Shown here: positions 1 through 5,618 of the stretch, in pieces
Position numbering within the stretch: position 1 is the stretch's first letter
How the letters are laid out: every line of letters starts with the position of its first letter
Assembly: GCA_022572335.1 (NCBI GenBank)
Contig: JACZWD010000136.1
Location: forward strand, 1 to 7,255
Reading direction: 5' to 3'
Length of the DNA stretch: 7,255 nt
Source of the DNA: Pseudomonadota bacterium
GTDB taxonomy: Bacteria > Pseudomonadota > Alphaproteobacteria > Rhodospirillales > 2-02-FULL-58-16
The notes under the pieces: model-generated
The model's input: only the letters and a program-made list of their open reading frames with translations
The model's database searches: none
Told to the model about the DNA's origin: nothing
Program-made: the position numbers and the translations under genes

Positions 1-605
1 TGAATGGCGGCCTGATCGTTGTAGTTCCGCTCGTCGGTATTGGGCAGGTCTTTCAACGCCTGAATCGCCGCCCGGAAGTTCGCGAGTTCTTGATCCGTCA
101 ATGCCGTAATGTTTTTTCGTATTTTGATATTGCTGCCGGATTCCCGGATCAGGTTGCAGTTCTTGATCAGGTAACCGTCTTTGGGTCGGCGCGGCGGCTC
201 GTAGCGCCGACGGTAGGACGAGGGTGGTGCTTGCGGCCGACCTTCGTCTGGCTCGGCCGGCGCGGTGTCTTCCAGCTCGTCGCCGATTTCCTCGTTCGGT
301 AGATCGGCATCGATCCAGTCCTCGATGAACTGGATGTCGGCCGGTGCGACAGGCGGCCTCCCCAAGGGCATGCGCCCGAAGAGGGTTCCATCGAACGGGC
401 CTTCGCCGCGAAGTGCTCTGACCAAACCGGAATCCCGGCCCCGGTTTGGCCCCGGATCGGCGATCAACTGAACGCCATAGATGGTCAAAATCTTGAAGTC
501 GGCCAGCTCGAGTTGCCAGAAACGTCCGTGACCATCGTGATTTGGGAACGCGCCCGCTGCGGCGTTCGCCAGGATCTGCTGGACATGTTCGTAGTGTGTA
601 GCCAT
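1..605 (-). CDS. Tyrosinase-family (type-3 copper) protein with extra N-terminal domain, 3' part missing
   Basis: Open from ATG 603-605 to the left edge, giving 201 codons plus two bases with no stop. Residues 1 to about 102 form a domain ending in LVRALRGE (61-68), RMPLGRPPV (78-86) and FIEDWIDADLP (93-103). I recall this type of domain in front of bacterial tyrosinases; it also resembles haem-less relatives of planctomycete-type cytochrome domains, and there is no CxxCH here. A linker (103-140) is acidic, then rich in Pro and Arg. From about 162 the start of the tyrosinase central domain appears: IRKNITALTDQEL (162-174), FRAAIQALK (177-185) and NDQAAI (196-201). The two leftover bases are CA, so the next residue is His or Gln; family alignment predicts the first CuA histidine. 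Tyrosinases oxidise phenols and catechols with a dinuclear copper site. No signal peptide is visible, so a cytoplasmic location is inferred. The copper-binding region lies outside the window, so activity cannot be judged. Confidence 0.68.
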   Translation of the reverse strand, partial: MATHYEHVQQILANAAAGAFPNHDGHGRFWQLELADFKILTIYGVQLIADPGPNRGRDSGLVRALRGEGPFDGTLFGRMPLGRPPVAPADIQFIEDWIDADLPNEEIGDELEDTAPAEPDEGRPQAPPSSYRRRYEPPRRPKDGYLIKNCNLIRESGSNIKIRKNITALTDQELANFRAAIQALKDLPNTDERNYNDQAAI

Positions 606-612
606 TGATTTG

Positions 613-617
613 CTCCC
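613..617 (-). promoter_or_regulatory. Shine-Dalgarno site of the tyrosinase-family gene
   Basis: On the - strand GGGAG (613-617) sits 7 nt before ATG 603-605. It is the best ribosome binding site for this frame and fixes the start used here. An AT-rich patch containing TATATT on the - strand near 696-705 could be a -10 element, but no convincing -35 hexamer accompanies it. Confidence 0.6.
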
Positions 618-703
618 TGATTGCGCCTTGCTTGCCAATTTCAAACCAGCTGTGCAGGTCTCCTTGATGAAGCTCCAGGTCGGTGATCTCTCGATAAAAT
701 ATA

Positions 704-889
704 AAGGGCAATCCTGTCGTTTATGCCGACCGCATCCGCCGTACCGAAACCGACGATGCGACCGGCGAAGACGTGGAGCGGAATTTCCCTCTTATGAAGG
801 GGTATGCCGTGTTCAACGTTGAACAGATCGACGGTCCGCCCGAGCGCGTCCATGCCAAGGCGGAGCCCCGGCTTGATCCGGTGCGGCGC
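704..889 (+). pseudogene. Remnant of an ArdC-type antirestriction protein (N-terminal ssDNA-binding domain)
   Basis: One + frame, in phase with TAT 722-724, reads about 62 residues that match the central part of the ArdC N-terminal domain (formerly DUF1738). The key blocks in order are VVYADRI, RTETD, GEDVER, FPLMKGY, AVFNVEQIDG and RLDPV. In intact family members this stretch follows a conserved RKGE segment and precedes the zinc-metalloprotease-like part with an HECTH-type motif. Neither is present. A stop (TAA 695-697) lies just upstream in frame. Past about residue RLDPVRR the frame turns into Arg/Ser-rich non-homologous sequence and ends at TGA 953-955. The piece is therefore truncated at both ends and surely non-functional. 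ArdC proteins bind single-stranded DNA and protect incoming plasmids from restriction, so the remnant marks past plasmid or integrative-element DNA. Identification is by recalled family motifs, not by a search. Confidence 0.7.
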
Positions 890-995
890 CGCTCACATCG
901 CGGATCGTCTCGGCGACGTTCTCCGGCTCGGTGTCGCCATCCGATTCCGTATTGAATCCGAACCCTCCCAAATCCGGCTTTCACAATTTTTAATA

Positions 996-1014
996 GTCGG
1001 CTTGTCAAGCCGAC
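996..1014. repeat. Perfect inverted repeat, 9-bp arms
   Basis: GTCGGCTTG (996-1004), one base (T 1005), then CAAGCCGAC (1006-1014). The arms pair perfectly. An AT-rich run (985-995) lies on the left side. It is not a standard terminator: there is no T tract after the hairpin on either strand. A near-continuous palindrome of this kind could be an operator for a dimeric regulator or a relic of a mobile-element end. Function unknown. Confidence 0.6.
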
Positions 1015-1068
1015 GCTTCCGACATGAACTAAAATGTCCGCCTTGTTTCTCCCCAGCGCAGTTGCCGA

Positions 1069-1087
1069 TCAGCGGATTGTCCGCTGA
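1069..1087. repeat. Perfect inverted repeat, 8-bp arms
   Basis: TCAGCGGA (1069-1076), loop TTG, TCCGCTGA (1080-1087). The arms are perfectly complementary. It lies 55 bp from the inverted repeat at 996-1014 but differs in sequence, so the two are not copies of one site. No T tract follows on either strand. Function unknown. Confidence 0.55.
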
Positions 1088-1194
1088 AGTATATGCACTT
1101 TAGAACAGTTATGGAAGAGTCTACGGAAAGAAAGTGTCTCTCCATAAGGTTGAGGCCCCATGGCCTTGAGCCGTTTGGCTTGGCGGGATGAGCT

Positions 1195-1210
1195 CTCCGC
1201 CCGCGCGGAG
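1195..1210. repeat. Short GC-rich hairpin, 6-bp arms
   Basis: CTCCGC (1195-1200), loop CCGC, GCGGAG (1205-1210). It lies 68 bp beyond the mrcA stop codon on the - strand and may add to 3'-end structure of the mrcA transcript. There is no T tract, so a terminator call is not justified. In G+C-rich DNA a stem this short can occur by chance. Confidence 0.35.
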
Positions 1211-1260
1211 TGCGCAAATCAAATAACGGGGTGTGAAAGCGGGCCGCGCCGGCACAAGAC

Positions 1261-1277
1261 ACCCGCGCCGGGGCGGG
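1261..1277 (-). terminator. Weak candidate terminator hairpin directly after mrcA
   Basis: Read on the - strand, the mrcA stop codon TAA (1280-1278) is followed at once by CCCGC, loop CCCGGC, GCGGG (1277-1262) and then TGTCTTGTG, which is only moderately T-rich. Position is right for an intrinsic terminator, but the stem is just 5 bp and the T tract is interrupted. Confidence 0.3.
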
Positions 1278-3716
1278 TTAGTACAGCCCTCCGGTGCCGG
1301 TGGTCCGGGGACCGGCGCTGACGCCTTCCAGGATCTCGGACGTTCCCGTGGGCACCGTGCCCGGCTTGAAGGCCTCGAGGATGACGCCGCGATCCCCGCG
1401 CCGGGCCAGCCGCCCGGTGAGCCCTTTGACCCGCACCAGACGGATGCCCGGCGGGACGCGGAAGGGAATGGCCGGCTTCCCGGCGAGCGCCGCGGCCATG
1501 AAATCGCGGAAGATCGGGCCGGCGACGGTTGCGCCCTGCTCGGGGCGGCCCAAGGTGCGGGGCTGGTCGAAGCCGGCGAACACGCCCACCGCCAGATCGG
1601 GCGAGAAGCCGATGAACCAGGTGTCGAAGCTGTCGTTCGTGGTCCCGGTCTTGCCCGCCAGCGGCTTGCCGACCGCGTTGACGCGCCGGCCGGTGCCGCG
1701 CTCGATCACGCCGCGAAGCATGGACACCAACTGATAGGCGCTGGCGGGATCGGTCACGGACTCGCGGGTGTCGGGTATGACCGGCACCGGCTGGCGGGTC
1801 CAGGCCTCGGCGCGGCATTCGGCGCAGGCGCGCCTGTCGTGGCGGAACACGGTGCGCCCATGGCGGTCCTGGATGCGGTCGATCAGACTGGGCGTGATCC
1901 GCTTGCCGCCGTTGACCAGCATGGCGTAAGCGGTGGTCAGCCTGAGCAACGTCGTCTCCGCCGCCCCGAGCGCCATGGCCAGCCGCCTCGGCAACCGGTC
2001 GACGACGCCCAGCCGTTCGGCGTACTCGGCGACCATGTCGATGCCGATGGTCTGGGCCAGGCGCACGGTCATCAGGTTACGGGACTTCTCTATCCCCAAG
2101 CGCATGGTGCTGGGTCCGTAGAACCTCTTGGTGTAGTTGGCGGGGCGCCATTTGGGCAGCCCCGGCCCCTGGTCGATGACGAAGGGCGCGTCCAGGATCA
2201 GGGTGGACGGCGTGAACCCGTAGTCCAGCGCCGCCAGATAGACGATGGGCTTGAAGGCCGAGCCCGGCTGGCGCATGGCCTGGGTGACCCGGTTGAATTC
2301 GCTCGCCGCGAAAGAGTAGCCGCCGACCATGGCCAGCACCCGTCCCGTGTGGGGGTCCAGCGCCACCAGCGCGCCGTTGATATCCGGGATCTGCCGCAGG
2401 CCGAAGGACGGGCGCGCAAGGGCGCCGCTCCCGGCGTCGCCGGCGGCGGCGGCTTCCGGCTCCAGCGGCGCCACGGCAACCACGTCGCCGGGCGCCAAAA
2501 CGTCCGCCGGACGGCGCACCCGCGGCCCCAGCTTTTGCTCCTCTTTCCACGGCCGCGCCCACTTCAGTTCCGCCAACGGGATGCGGCCGCGGGTTTCATC
2601 GGCGAAGCCGATGTCGGCCCCGGCCTTGTCGAGCGCCAGCACCACCGCCATCCGCCATTCGCCAATCCCCGGCGGCGCCTGCAACCGGGCCAGCTTTTCC
2701 GCCCACGCGACGCCCCCCTCGGCGGTGTCTTCGAACCGGGTGATCGGTCCGCGCCAGCCGTGGCGCCGGTCGTAGGCCTCGAGCCCCTGGCGCAGCACCC
2801 GGGCGGCGATGGCCTGAAGCCCGGGATCCAGGGTCGTGCGCACCGACAGTCCGCCCTTGTACAGTTGGGTCTCGCCATAGCGGCCGAGGAGCTCGCGGCG
2901 CACCTCCTCGGCGAAATACTCGGCGTCGACGAATTTGATCTCGGAGCGCCGGCGCACGACCATCGGCTCGGCCTTGGCCCGCACCGCCTCGTCCACGGTG
3001 ATGGCCACGTCCTCCAACATGCGCCCGATGACCCAGTCCCGGCGCGTCTTGGCCGCTTCGGGGTAGAGAAGCGGATTGTAATTGTTCGGCGCCTTGGGCA
3101 GGGCGGCGAGGAAGGCGGCCTCGGCGATGGACAACTCATCCAAGGACTTGTTGAAATAGTTCAGCGCCGCCGCCGCCACGCCGTAGGAGCCGAAGCCCAG
3201 GTAGATCTGGTTGAGGTAGAGTTCCAGAATCCGGTCCTTGGAAAAGGCGCGTTCGATGCGAAACGCCAGGATCGCCTCCTTGATCTTGCGATCCCAGGAC
3301 ACCTCGTTGCTCAACAGGAAATTCTTGGCCACCTGCTGGGTGATGGTGGAGGCGCCGACGGGGCGGCGCCGTTGGCCGACGTTCTTGACGTTGGTCAGCA
3401 CCGCCCGCAAGACGCCGAGCACGTCGATGCCGGGATGGTAATAGAAATTCTTGTCCTCGGCGGCGAGGAACGCCTGCACCACCCGCCGCGGCATCGCCTT
3501 GACGGGCACGAAGACACGCTTCTCGATGGCGTACTCGGCCAGCAGCTGCCCGTCGCCGGCGTGCACACGGGTCATCACCGGTGGCTGGTAATCGGCAAGC
3601 TGGGTGTAATCGGGGAGGTCGCGTCCGAAGTGACTGAACACGAAAAGCGCCCCACCCGCGCCGAGGAAGGCGACGATCACCAAAATGCCAAGAACGGTGG
3701 CGGCAATTTTTACCAT
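1278..3716 (-). CDS. mrcA: Class A penicillin-binding protein 1A (bifunctional transglycosylase/transpeptidase)
   Basis: This 812-residue inner-membrane enzyme polymerises lipid II into glycan strands and cross-links stem peptides in the periplasm. A single N-terminal membrane anchor spans about 5-28. The GT51 domain shows EDKNFYYHPG (87-96, catalytic Glu87), GASTITQQ (121-128), RKIKE (143-147, Glu147) and ELYLNQIYLG (165-174). A linker/OB-like domain spans roughly 320-440. The transpeptidase domain has SAFK (Ser486 nucleophile, Lys489), SRN (545-547) and KTGTT (689-693). All catalytic motifs are intact and the length is normal for alphaproteobacterial PBP1A. ATG 3714-3716 directly precedes the anchor, but the Shine-Dalgarno match is poor. 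A CxxC pair (Cys631, Cys634) lies in a loop between the SxN and KTG motifs; I recall similar pairs in some alphaproteobacterial homologues. It lies downstream of amiC on the same strand, 260 bp away. The gene symbol could equally be ponA. Confidence 0.96.
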   Translation of the reverse strand: MVKIAATVLGILVIVAFLGAGGALFVFSHFGRDLPDYTQLADYQPPVMTRVHAGDGQLLAEYAIEKRVFVPVKAMPRRVVQAFLAAEDKNFYYHPGIDVLGVLRAVLTNVKNVGQRRRPVGASTITQQVAKNFLLSNEVSWDRKIKEAILAFRIERAFSKDRILELYLNQIYLGFGSYGVAAAALNYFNKSLDELSIAEAAFLAALPKAPNNYNPLLYPEAAKTRRDWVIGRMLEDVAITVDEAVRAKAEPMVVRRRSEIKFVDAEYFAEEVRRELLGRYGETQLYKGGLSVRTTLDPGLQAIAARVLRQGLEAYDRRHGWRGPITRFEDTAEGGVAWAEKLARLQAPPGIGEWRMAVVLALDKAGADIGFADETRGRIPLAELKWARPWKEEQKLGPRVRRPADVLAPGDVVAVAPLEPEAAAAGDAGSGALARPSFGLRQIPDINGALVALDPHTGRVLAMVGGYSFAASEFNRVTQAMRQPGSAFKPIVYLAALDYGFTPSTLILDAPFVIDQGPGLPKWRPANYTKRFYGPSTMRLGIEKSRNLMTVRLAQTIGIDMVAEYAERLGVVDRLPRRLAMALGAAETTLLRLTTAYAMLVNGGKRITPSLIDRIQDRHGRTVFRHDRRACAECRAEAWTRQPVPVIPDTRESVTDPASAYQLVSMLRGVIERGTGRRVNAVGKPLAGKTGTTNDSFDTWFIGFSPDLAVGVFAGFDQPRTLGRPEQGATVAGPIFRDFMAAALAGKPAIPFRVPPGIRLVRVKGLTGRLARRGDRGVILEAFKPGTVPTGTSEILEGVSAGPRTTGTGGLY

Positions 3717-3976
3717 GAGGCACTCAACGCGGGGTCATCGGGCCGTCGCCAAGGGGCCTTTCTCCTGGCGCCGGGCCCGGGGAGCCGGTATCGGGGCCGC
3801 GGCCCCGGCGGCGCGTATGCGCCCCACGGCGGAACGCTTGGCGCGTGTGAACCATAACCGAAGCGGACGATTCCGATATATGGTTTTGATAGCCTCAGAA
3901 TGTGGCCGGGATATGGCCGTGTCGGTCACAGTGTCACCAGCCCGGCCGGGCGGTGTCCGGCCTGTGGACACGGGCC
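3717..3976 (-). other. amiC-mrcA spacer with GC-rich hairpins
   Basis: A 260-bp gap between two same-strand genes. Just after the amiC stop, GTGTCC and GGACAC pair around a 7-nt loop (3953-3971), next to the palindrome CCCGGCCGGG (3941-3950). Nearer mrcA are a 14-bp perfect palindrome, GGGGCCGCGGCCCC (3793-3806), and a hairpin GGCGC-GTAT-GCGCC (3810-3823). An AT-richer patch (about 3850-3900) could hold an mrcA promoter, but I find no convincing -35/-10 pair. The length of the gap suggests that mrcA may have its own promoter rather than depending only on amiC readthrough. Confidence 0.45.
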
Positions 3977-5242
3977 CTATTTTCGCGTCGCCTCCTCCAC
4001 GCGGGCAAAATATCCGTCCACCGCGCGCACCACGGCCGCCGCCAGCTTGGCACGGTATTTCTTGCTCCTGAGGGCCTTTTCGTCCGCGCGGTTGGACAGG
4101 AATCCCACCTCCAGAAGGACCGACGGAACATCGGGCGCCTTGAGCACGGCAAAGCCGGCAAACCGGTGGGAACGGCGCAGAACCCGCGTTTTGCGCCTCA
4201 GTTCCTTGATCAACAGGGAGGCGAAGCGGACGGATTCGTTCATGGATTCGCGCTGGGCCAGGTCGATAAGGATGTTGGCCACCTCCGGCGTTTCGTGGGT
4301 GAGATCGATGCCGGCGATGAGATCGGCCTTGTTCTCTTTCTCCGCCAGGGCCTCCGCCTCCGCGTCGGAGGCCCGCTCCGAGAGGGTATAGACCGAAAGG
4401 CCGCGCACCCTTCGGTTTTTGATGGCGTCCGCGTGTATGGACATGAACAACCGGGCGCCGACGTCGCGGGCTTTGGCGACACGGTCGCGCAGGCGGAGGA
4501 AGATATCCCGCCCGCGGGTCAGCACGACCCGGTACCGCCCGGTGCGTTCCAACTGGGCCTTCATTTCGCGGGCCACGGCGAGGGTCACGTGTTTCTCGTA
4601 GATGCCGCCGACGCTGGTGGTGCCCGGATCGACGCCGCCGTGGCCCGGGTCGATCACGATGACCGGCTTTGACTCGGTGCGCCGGGGCTTGCGCAGGGGC
4701 AGCGGCGGTACCGCCGTCTTGGACGTGCCGTAACCGGGACGCGGGCGGGCGGGCACGGGTGTCGGGGACGCGGCCCGGGCGTCCTGCCGGCCCGCGCGCT
4801 TGAGAAACGCCGCGCGGCTGGTGGGCACCAGGTCCAAGACCAGGCGGTAGGCGTGGACGCCCGCGGGCACCAGCAGGAACGCCTTGTCCACGGCCGCGGG
4901 TCCGGTCAAATCCAGCACCACGCGCGAGGTGCCCGGCTTGAACAGGCCGTAGCGGAGTTTCGCCAACAGTCCCCTCCCTTCGGGCAGGGGCCGCACCGGC
5001 AGACGCCAACCCACCGCCGGCAGGTCGATCACCACCCGGTAGGGGTCGGCCAGGGTGAACACGCGAAATTCGACGCGATCGCTCAGTTCAAGGACGAAGC
5101 GGGTCGTCTTCGCGTTTTCGCCGACGCGAAGGTCGGTGACAACGGTTTGCCCCGCCGCCGCGGACCGCGGGCCCGACCCGATGCAGAGCGCCGCCGCCAG
5201 AGCCAGAAAGGCCAAACGCAGGACTGGACCATCACGCCACAT
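3977..5242 (-). CDS. amiC: Periplasmic N-acetylmuramoyl-L-alanine amidase (AMIN + Amidase_3), AmiC type
   Basis: A 421-residue zinc hydrolase that cuts the bond between N-acetylmuramic acid and L-Ala of the stem peptide, used mainly in daughter-cell separation. A signal peptide spans about 1-30 (hydrophobic core 7-22, likely cleavage after the Ala28-30 run). The AMIN domain (about 32-138) targets septal peptidoglycan in characterised relatives. A Pro/Arg-rich linker (about 150-190) follows. The Amidase_3 domain (193-413) has VIDPGHGG with His201, Glu216 in IYEK, His270 in SIHAD, and the catalytic Glu378 in LLEVGFLSN; the zinc set is complete. Between about 285 and 345 there is the helical insertion that blocks the active site in E. 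coli AmiB/AmiC and is displaced by LytM-domain activators, so activator control is inferred. ATG 5240-5242 has only a weak GGGA upstream; an in-frame stop shortly before it leaves no better start. It is divergent from rne and upstream of mrcA. Confidence 0.94.
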   Translation of the reverse strand: MWRDGPVLRLAFLALAAALCIGSGPRSAAAGQTVVTDLRVGENAKTTRFVLELSDRVEFRVFTLADPYRVVIDLPAVGWRLPVRPLPEGRGLLAKLRYGLFKPGTSRVVLDLTGPAAVDKAFLLVPAGVHAYRLVLDLVPTSRAAFLKRAGRQDARAASPTPVPARPRPGYGTSKTAVPPLPLRKPRRTESKPVIVIDPGHGGVDPGTTSVGGIYEKHVTLAVAREMKAQLERTGRYRVVLTRGRDIFLRLRDRVAKARDVGARLFMSIHADAIKNRRVRGLSVYTLSERASDAEAEALAEKENKADLIAGIDLTHETPEVANILIDLAQRESMNESVRFASLLIKELRRKTRVLRRSHRFAGFAVLKAPDVPSVLLEVGFLSNRADEKALRSKKYRAKLAAAVVRAVDGYFARVEEATRK

Positions 5243-5270
5243 GTAGCGTTTTCCCGCTGTAGGACTTCAA

Positions 5271-5300
5271 GATATACCCGTATTCCCGGGCGTGCTTCAA
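5271..5300 (-). promoter_or_regulatory. Candidate sigma-70 promoter for amiC
   Basis: On the - strand, TTGAAG (5300-5295), an 18-bp spacer, then TATATC (5276-5271). Each hexamer matches 4 of 6 consensus positions. A start site near 5264 would give a leader of about 20 nt. An overlapping TTGACG (5306-5301) is a better -35 but has no good -10 at normal spacing. This is a prediction from pattern only. Confidence 0.35.
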
Positions 5301-5366
5301 CGTCAACCCGCCGACCGCGCGCAGCCGGCAACGGTCTGTGCGCCTGGGCCGAAGGAACAAGAGGTA

Positions 5367-5395
5367 TTGTCGAACCAAATCCCTACCGTTATGTT
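5367..5395 (+). promoter_or_regulatory. Candidate sigma-70 promoter for rne
   Basis: TTGTCG (5367-5372), a 17-bp spacer, then TATGTT (5390-5395). Each hexamer matches 4 of 6 consensus positions at ideal spacing. A start site near 5402 would give an rne leader of about 215 nt. A long leader fits the known autoregulated rne mRNA of E. coli, where the 5' UTR is also long. Confidence 0.42.
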
Positions 5396-5482
5396 AACGG
5401 ATGGCGGCACTCAGATCGGCCAGTCATGGCCAAGCCGCCCCGAGATATCCGAGGATTTCCCATGCCGGACAGGGCAGCGCGA

Positions 5483-5512
5483 ACGAATCCCGACGTGACT
5501 TCGCCGATTCGT
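5483..5512 (+). promoter_or_regulatory. Stem-loop in the predicted rne leader
   Basis: ACGAATC (5483-5489) pairs with GATTCGT (5506-5512) around a 16-nt loop; two more pairs follow after one mismatch. It is weaker than the stem at 5559-5602, but it is the second hairpin in the same predicted leader. Confidence 0.3.
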
Positions 5513-5558
5513 GCGAACGGAGGGTTCGTCGCAGGCGCCGCCGGCTTTTCAAGCATGC

Positions 5559-5602
5559 GTACGCGCCGCACCCGACGCCAAGTGTCGGGGGCGGCGGCGT
5601 AC
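5559..5602 (+). promoter_or_regulatory. Strong stem-loop immediately upstream of the rne ribosome binding site
   Basis: The left arm is GTACG-CGCCGC-A-CCCGAC (5559-5576), the loop GCCAAGT (5577-5583), and the right arm GTCGGG-G-GCGGCG-G-CGTAC (5584-5602). The arms form 17 base pairs interrupted by one A/G mismatch and one bulged G. The base of the stem ends 2 nt before GGAG (5604-5607), the likely Shine-Dalgarno of rne. E. coli RNase E binds hairpins in its own 5' UTR to autoregulate its mRNA; a similar role here is an inference from position and structure only. The hairpin precedes the coding start, so it is not likely to be a terminator, and it lacks a T tract. Confidence 0.55.
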
Positions 5603-5618
5603 TGGAGTGACGAAATTA

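Larger units (their letters stand above)
606..1277. other. Stretch without an intact gene between the tyrosinase-family gene and mrcA
   Basis: No open frame here has a recognisable complete protein, a good ribosome binding site and plausible composition together. The stretch contains the ArdC-like remnant (about 704-889), perfect inverted repeats at 996-1014, 1069-1087 and 1195-1210, and the weak hairpin after mrcA at 1261-1277. The part around 970-1140 is visibly richer in A and T than the flanking genes. Many alphaproteobacteria carry prfB next to mrcA; no prfB coding sequence is seen. The stretch is best read as decayed accessory DNA at a junction. Confidence 0.6.
5243..5618. other. Divergent amiC/rne regulatory spacer
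   Basis: 376 bp without coding potential that I can support. It holds a candidate amiC promoter (5271-5300, - strand), a candidate rne promoter (5367-5395, + strand), and two stem-loops inside the predicted rne leader (5483-5512 and 5559-5602). The two candidate promoters do not overlap; their -35 sides face each other about 66 bp apart. Confidence 0.55.

Noticed and set aside
816..980. 55-codon stretch on the - strand with acidic, protein-like composition (contains TEPENVAETIRDV)
   Set aside because: Part of it is antisense to the ArdC remnant. It is bounded by stops, has no ATG and no ribosome binding site, and I do not recognise a family. It might be a gene fragment, but composition alone is not enough.
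996..1014. Inverted repeat read as a rho-independent terminator
   Set aside because: The AT-rich run lies on the wrong side for the + strand, and on the - strand the run is A-rich rather than T-rich after the hairpin.
1029..1262. 77-codon open frame on the - strand downstream of mrcA
   Set aside because: It overlaps inverted repeats, lacks a convincing ribosome binding site and resembles no family I know.
1233..3857. Very long open frame on the + strand opposite mrcA (874 codons)
   Set aside because: It is the mirror of mrcA in G+C-rich DNA. Its product is rich in Gly, Arg, His and Pro with no recognisable domain, while the - strand carries every PBP1A motif.
3735..5009. 424-codon open frame on the - strand overlapping amiC in another frame
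   Set aside because: Arg/Gly/Pro-rich translation with no domain; the other frame encodes the complete amidase with its zinc ligands.
5183..5242. Possible lipoprotein signal at Cys20 of the amidase
   Set aside because: The residue before Cys20 is Leu, which does not fit a lipobox (Gly, Ala or Ser needed). An ordinary signal peptide with cleavage near residue 30 fits better.
5607..5609. In-frame GTG as an alternative rne start
   Set aside because: It overlaps the GGAG Shine-Dalgarno and lies just after the stem-loop; ATG 5619 gives the N-terminus usual for the family.
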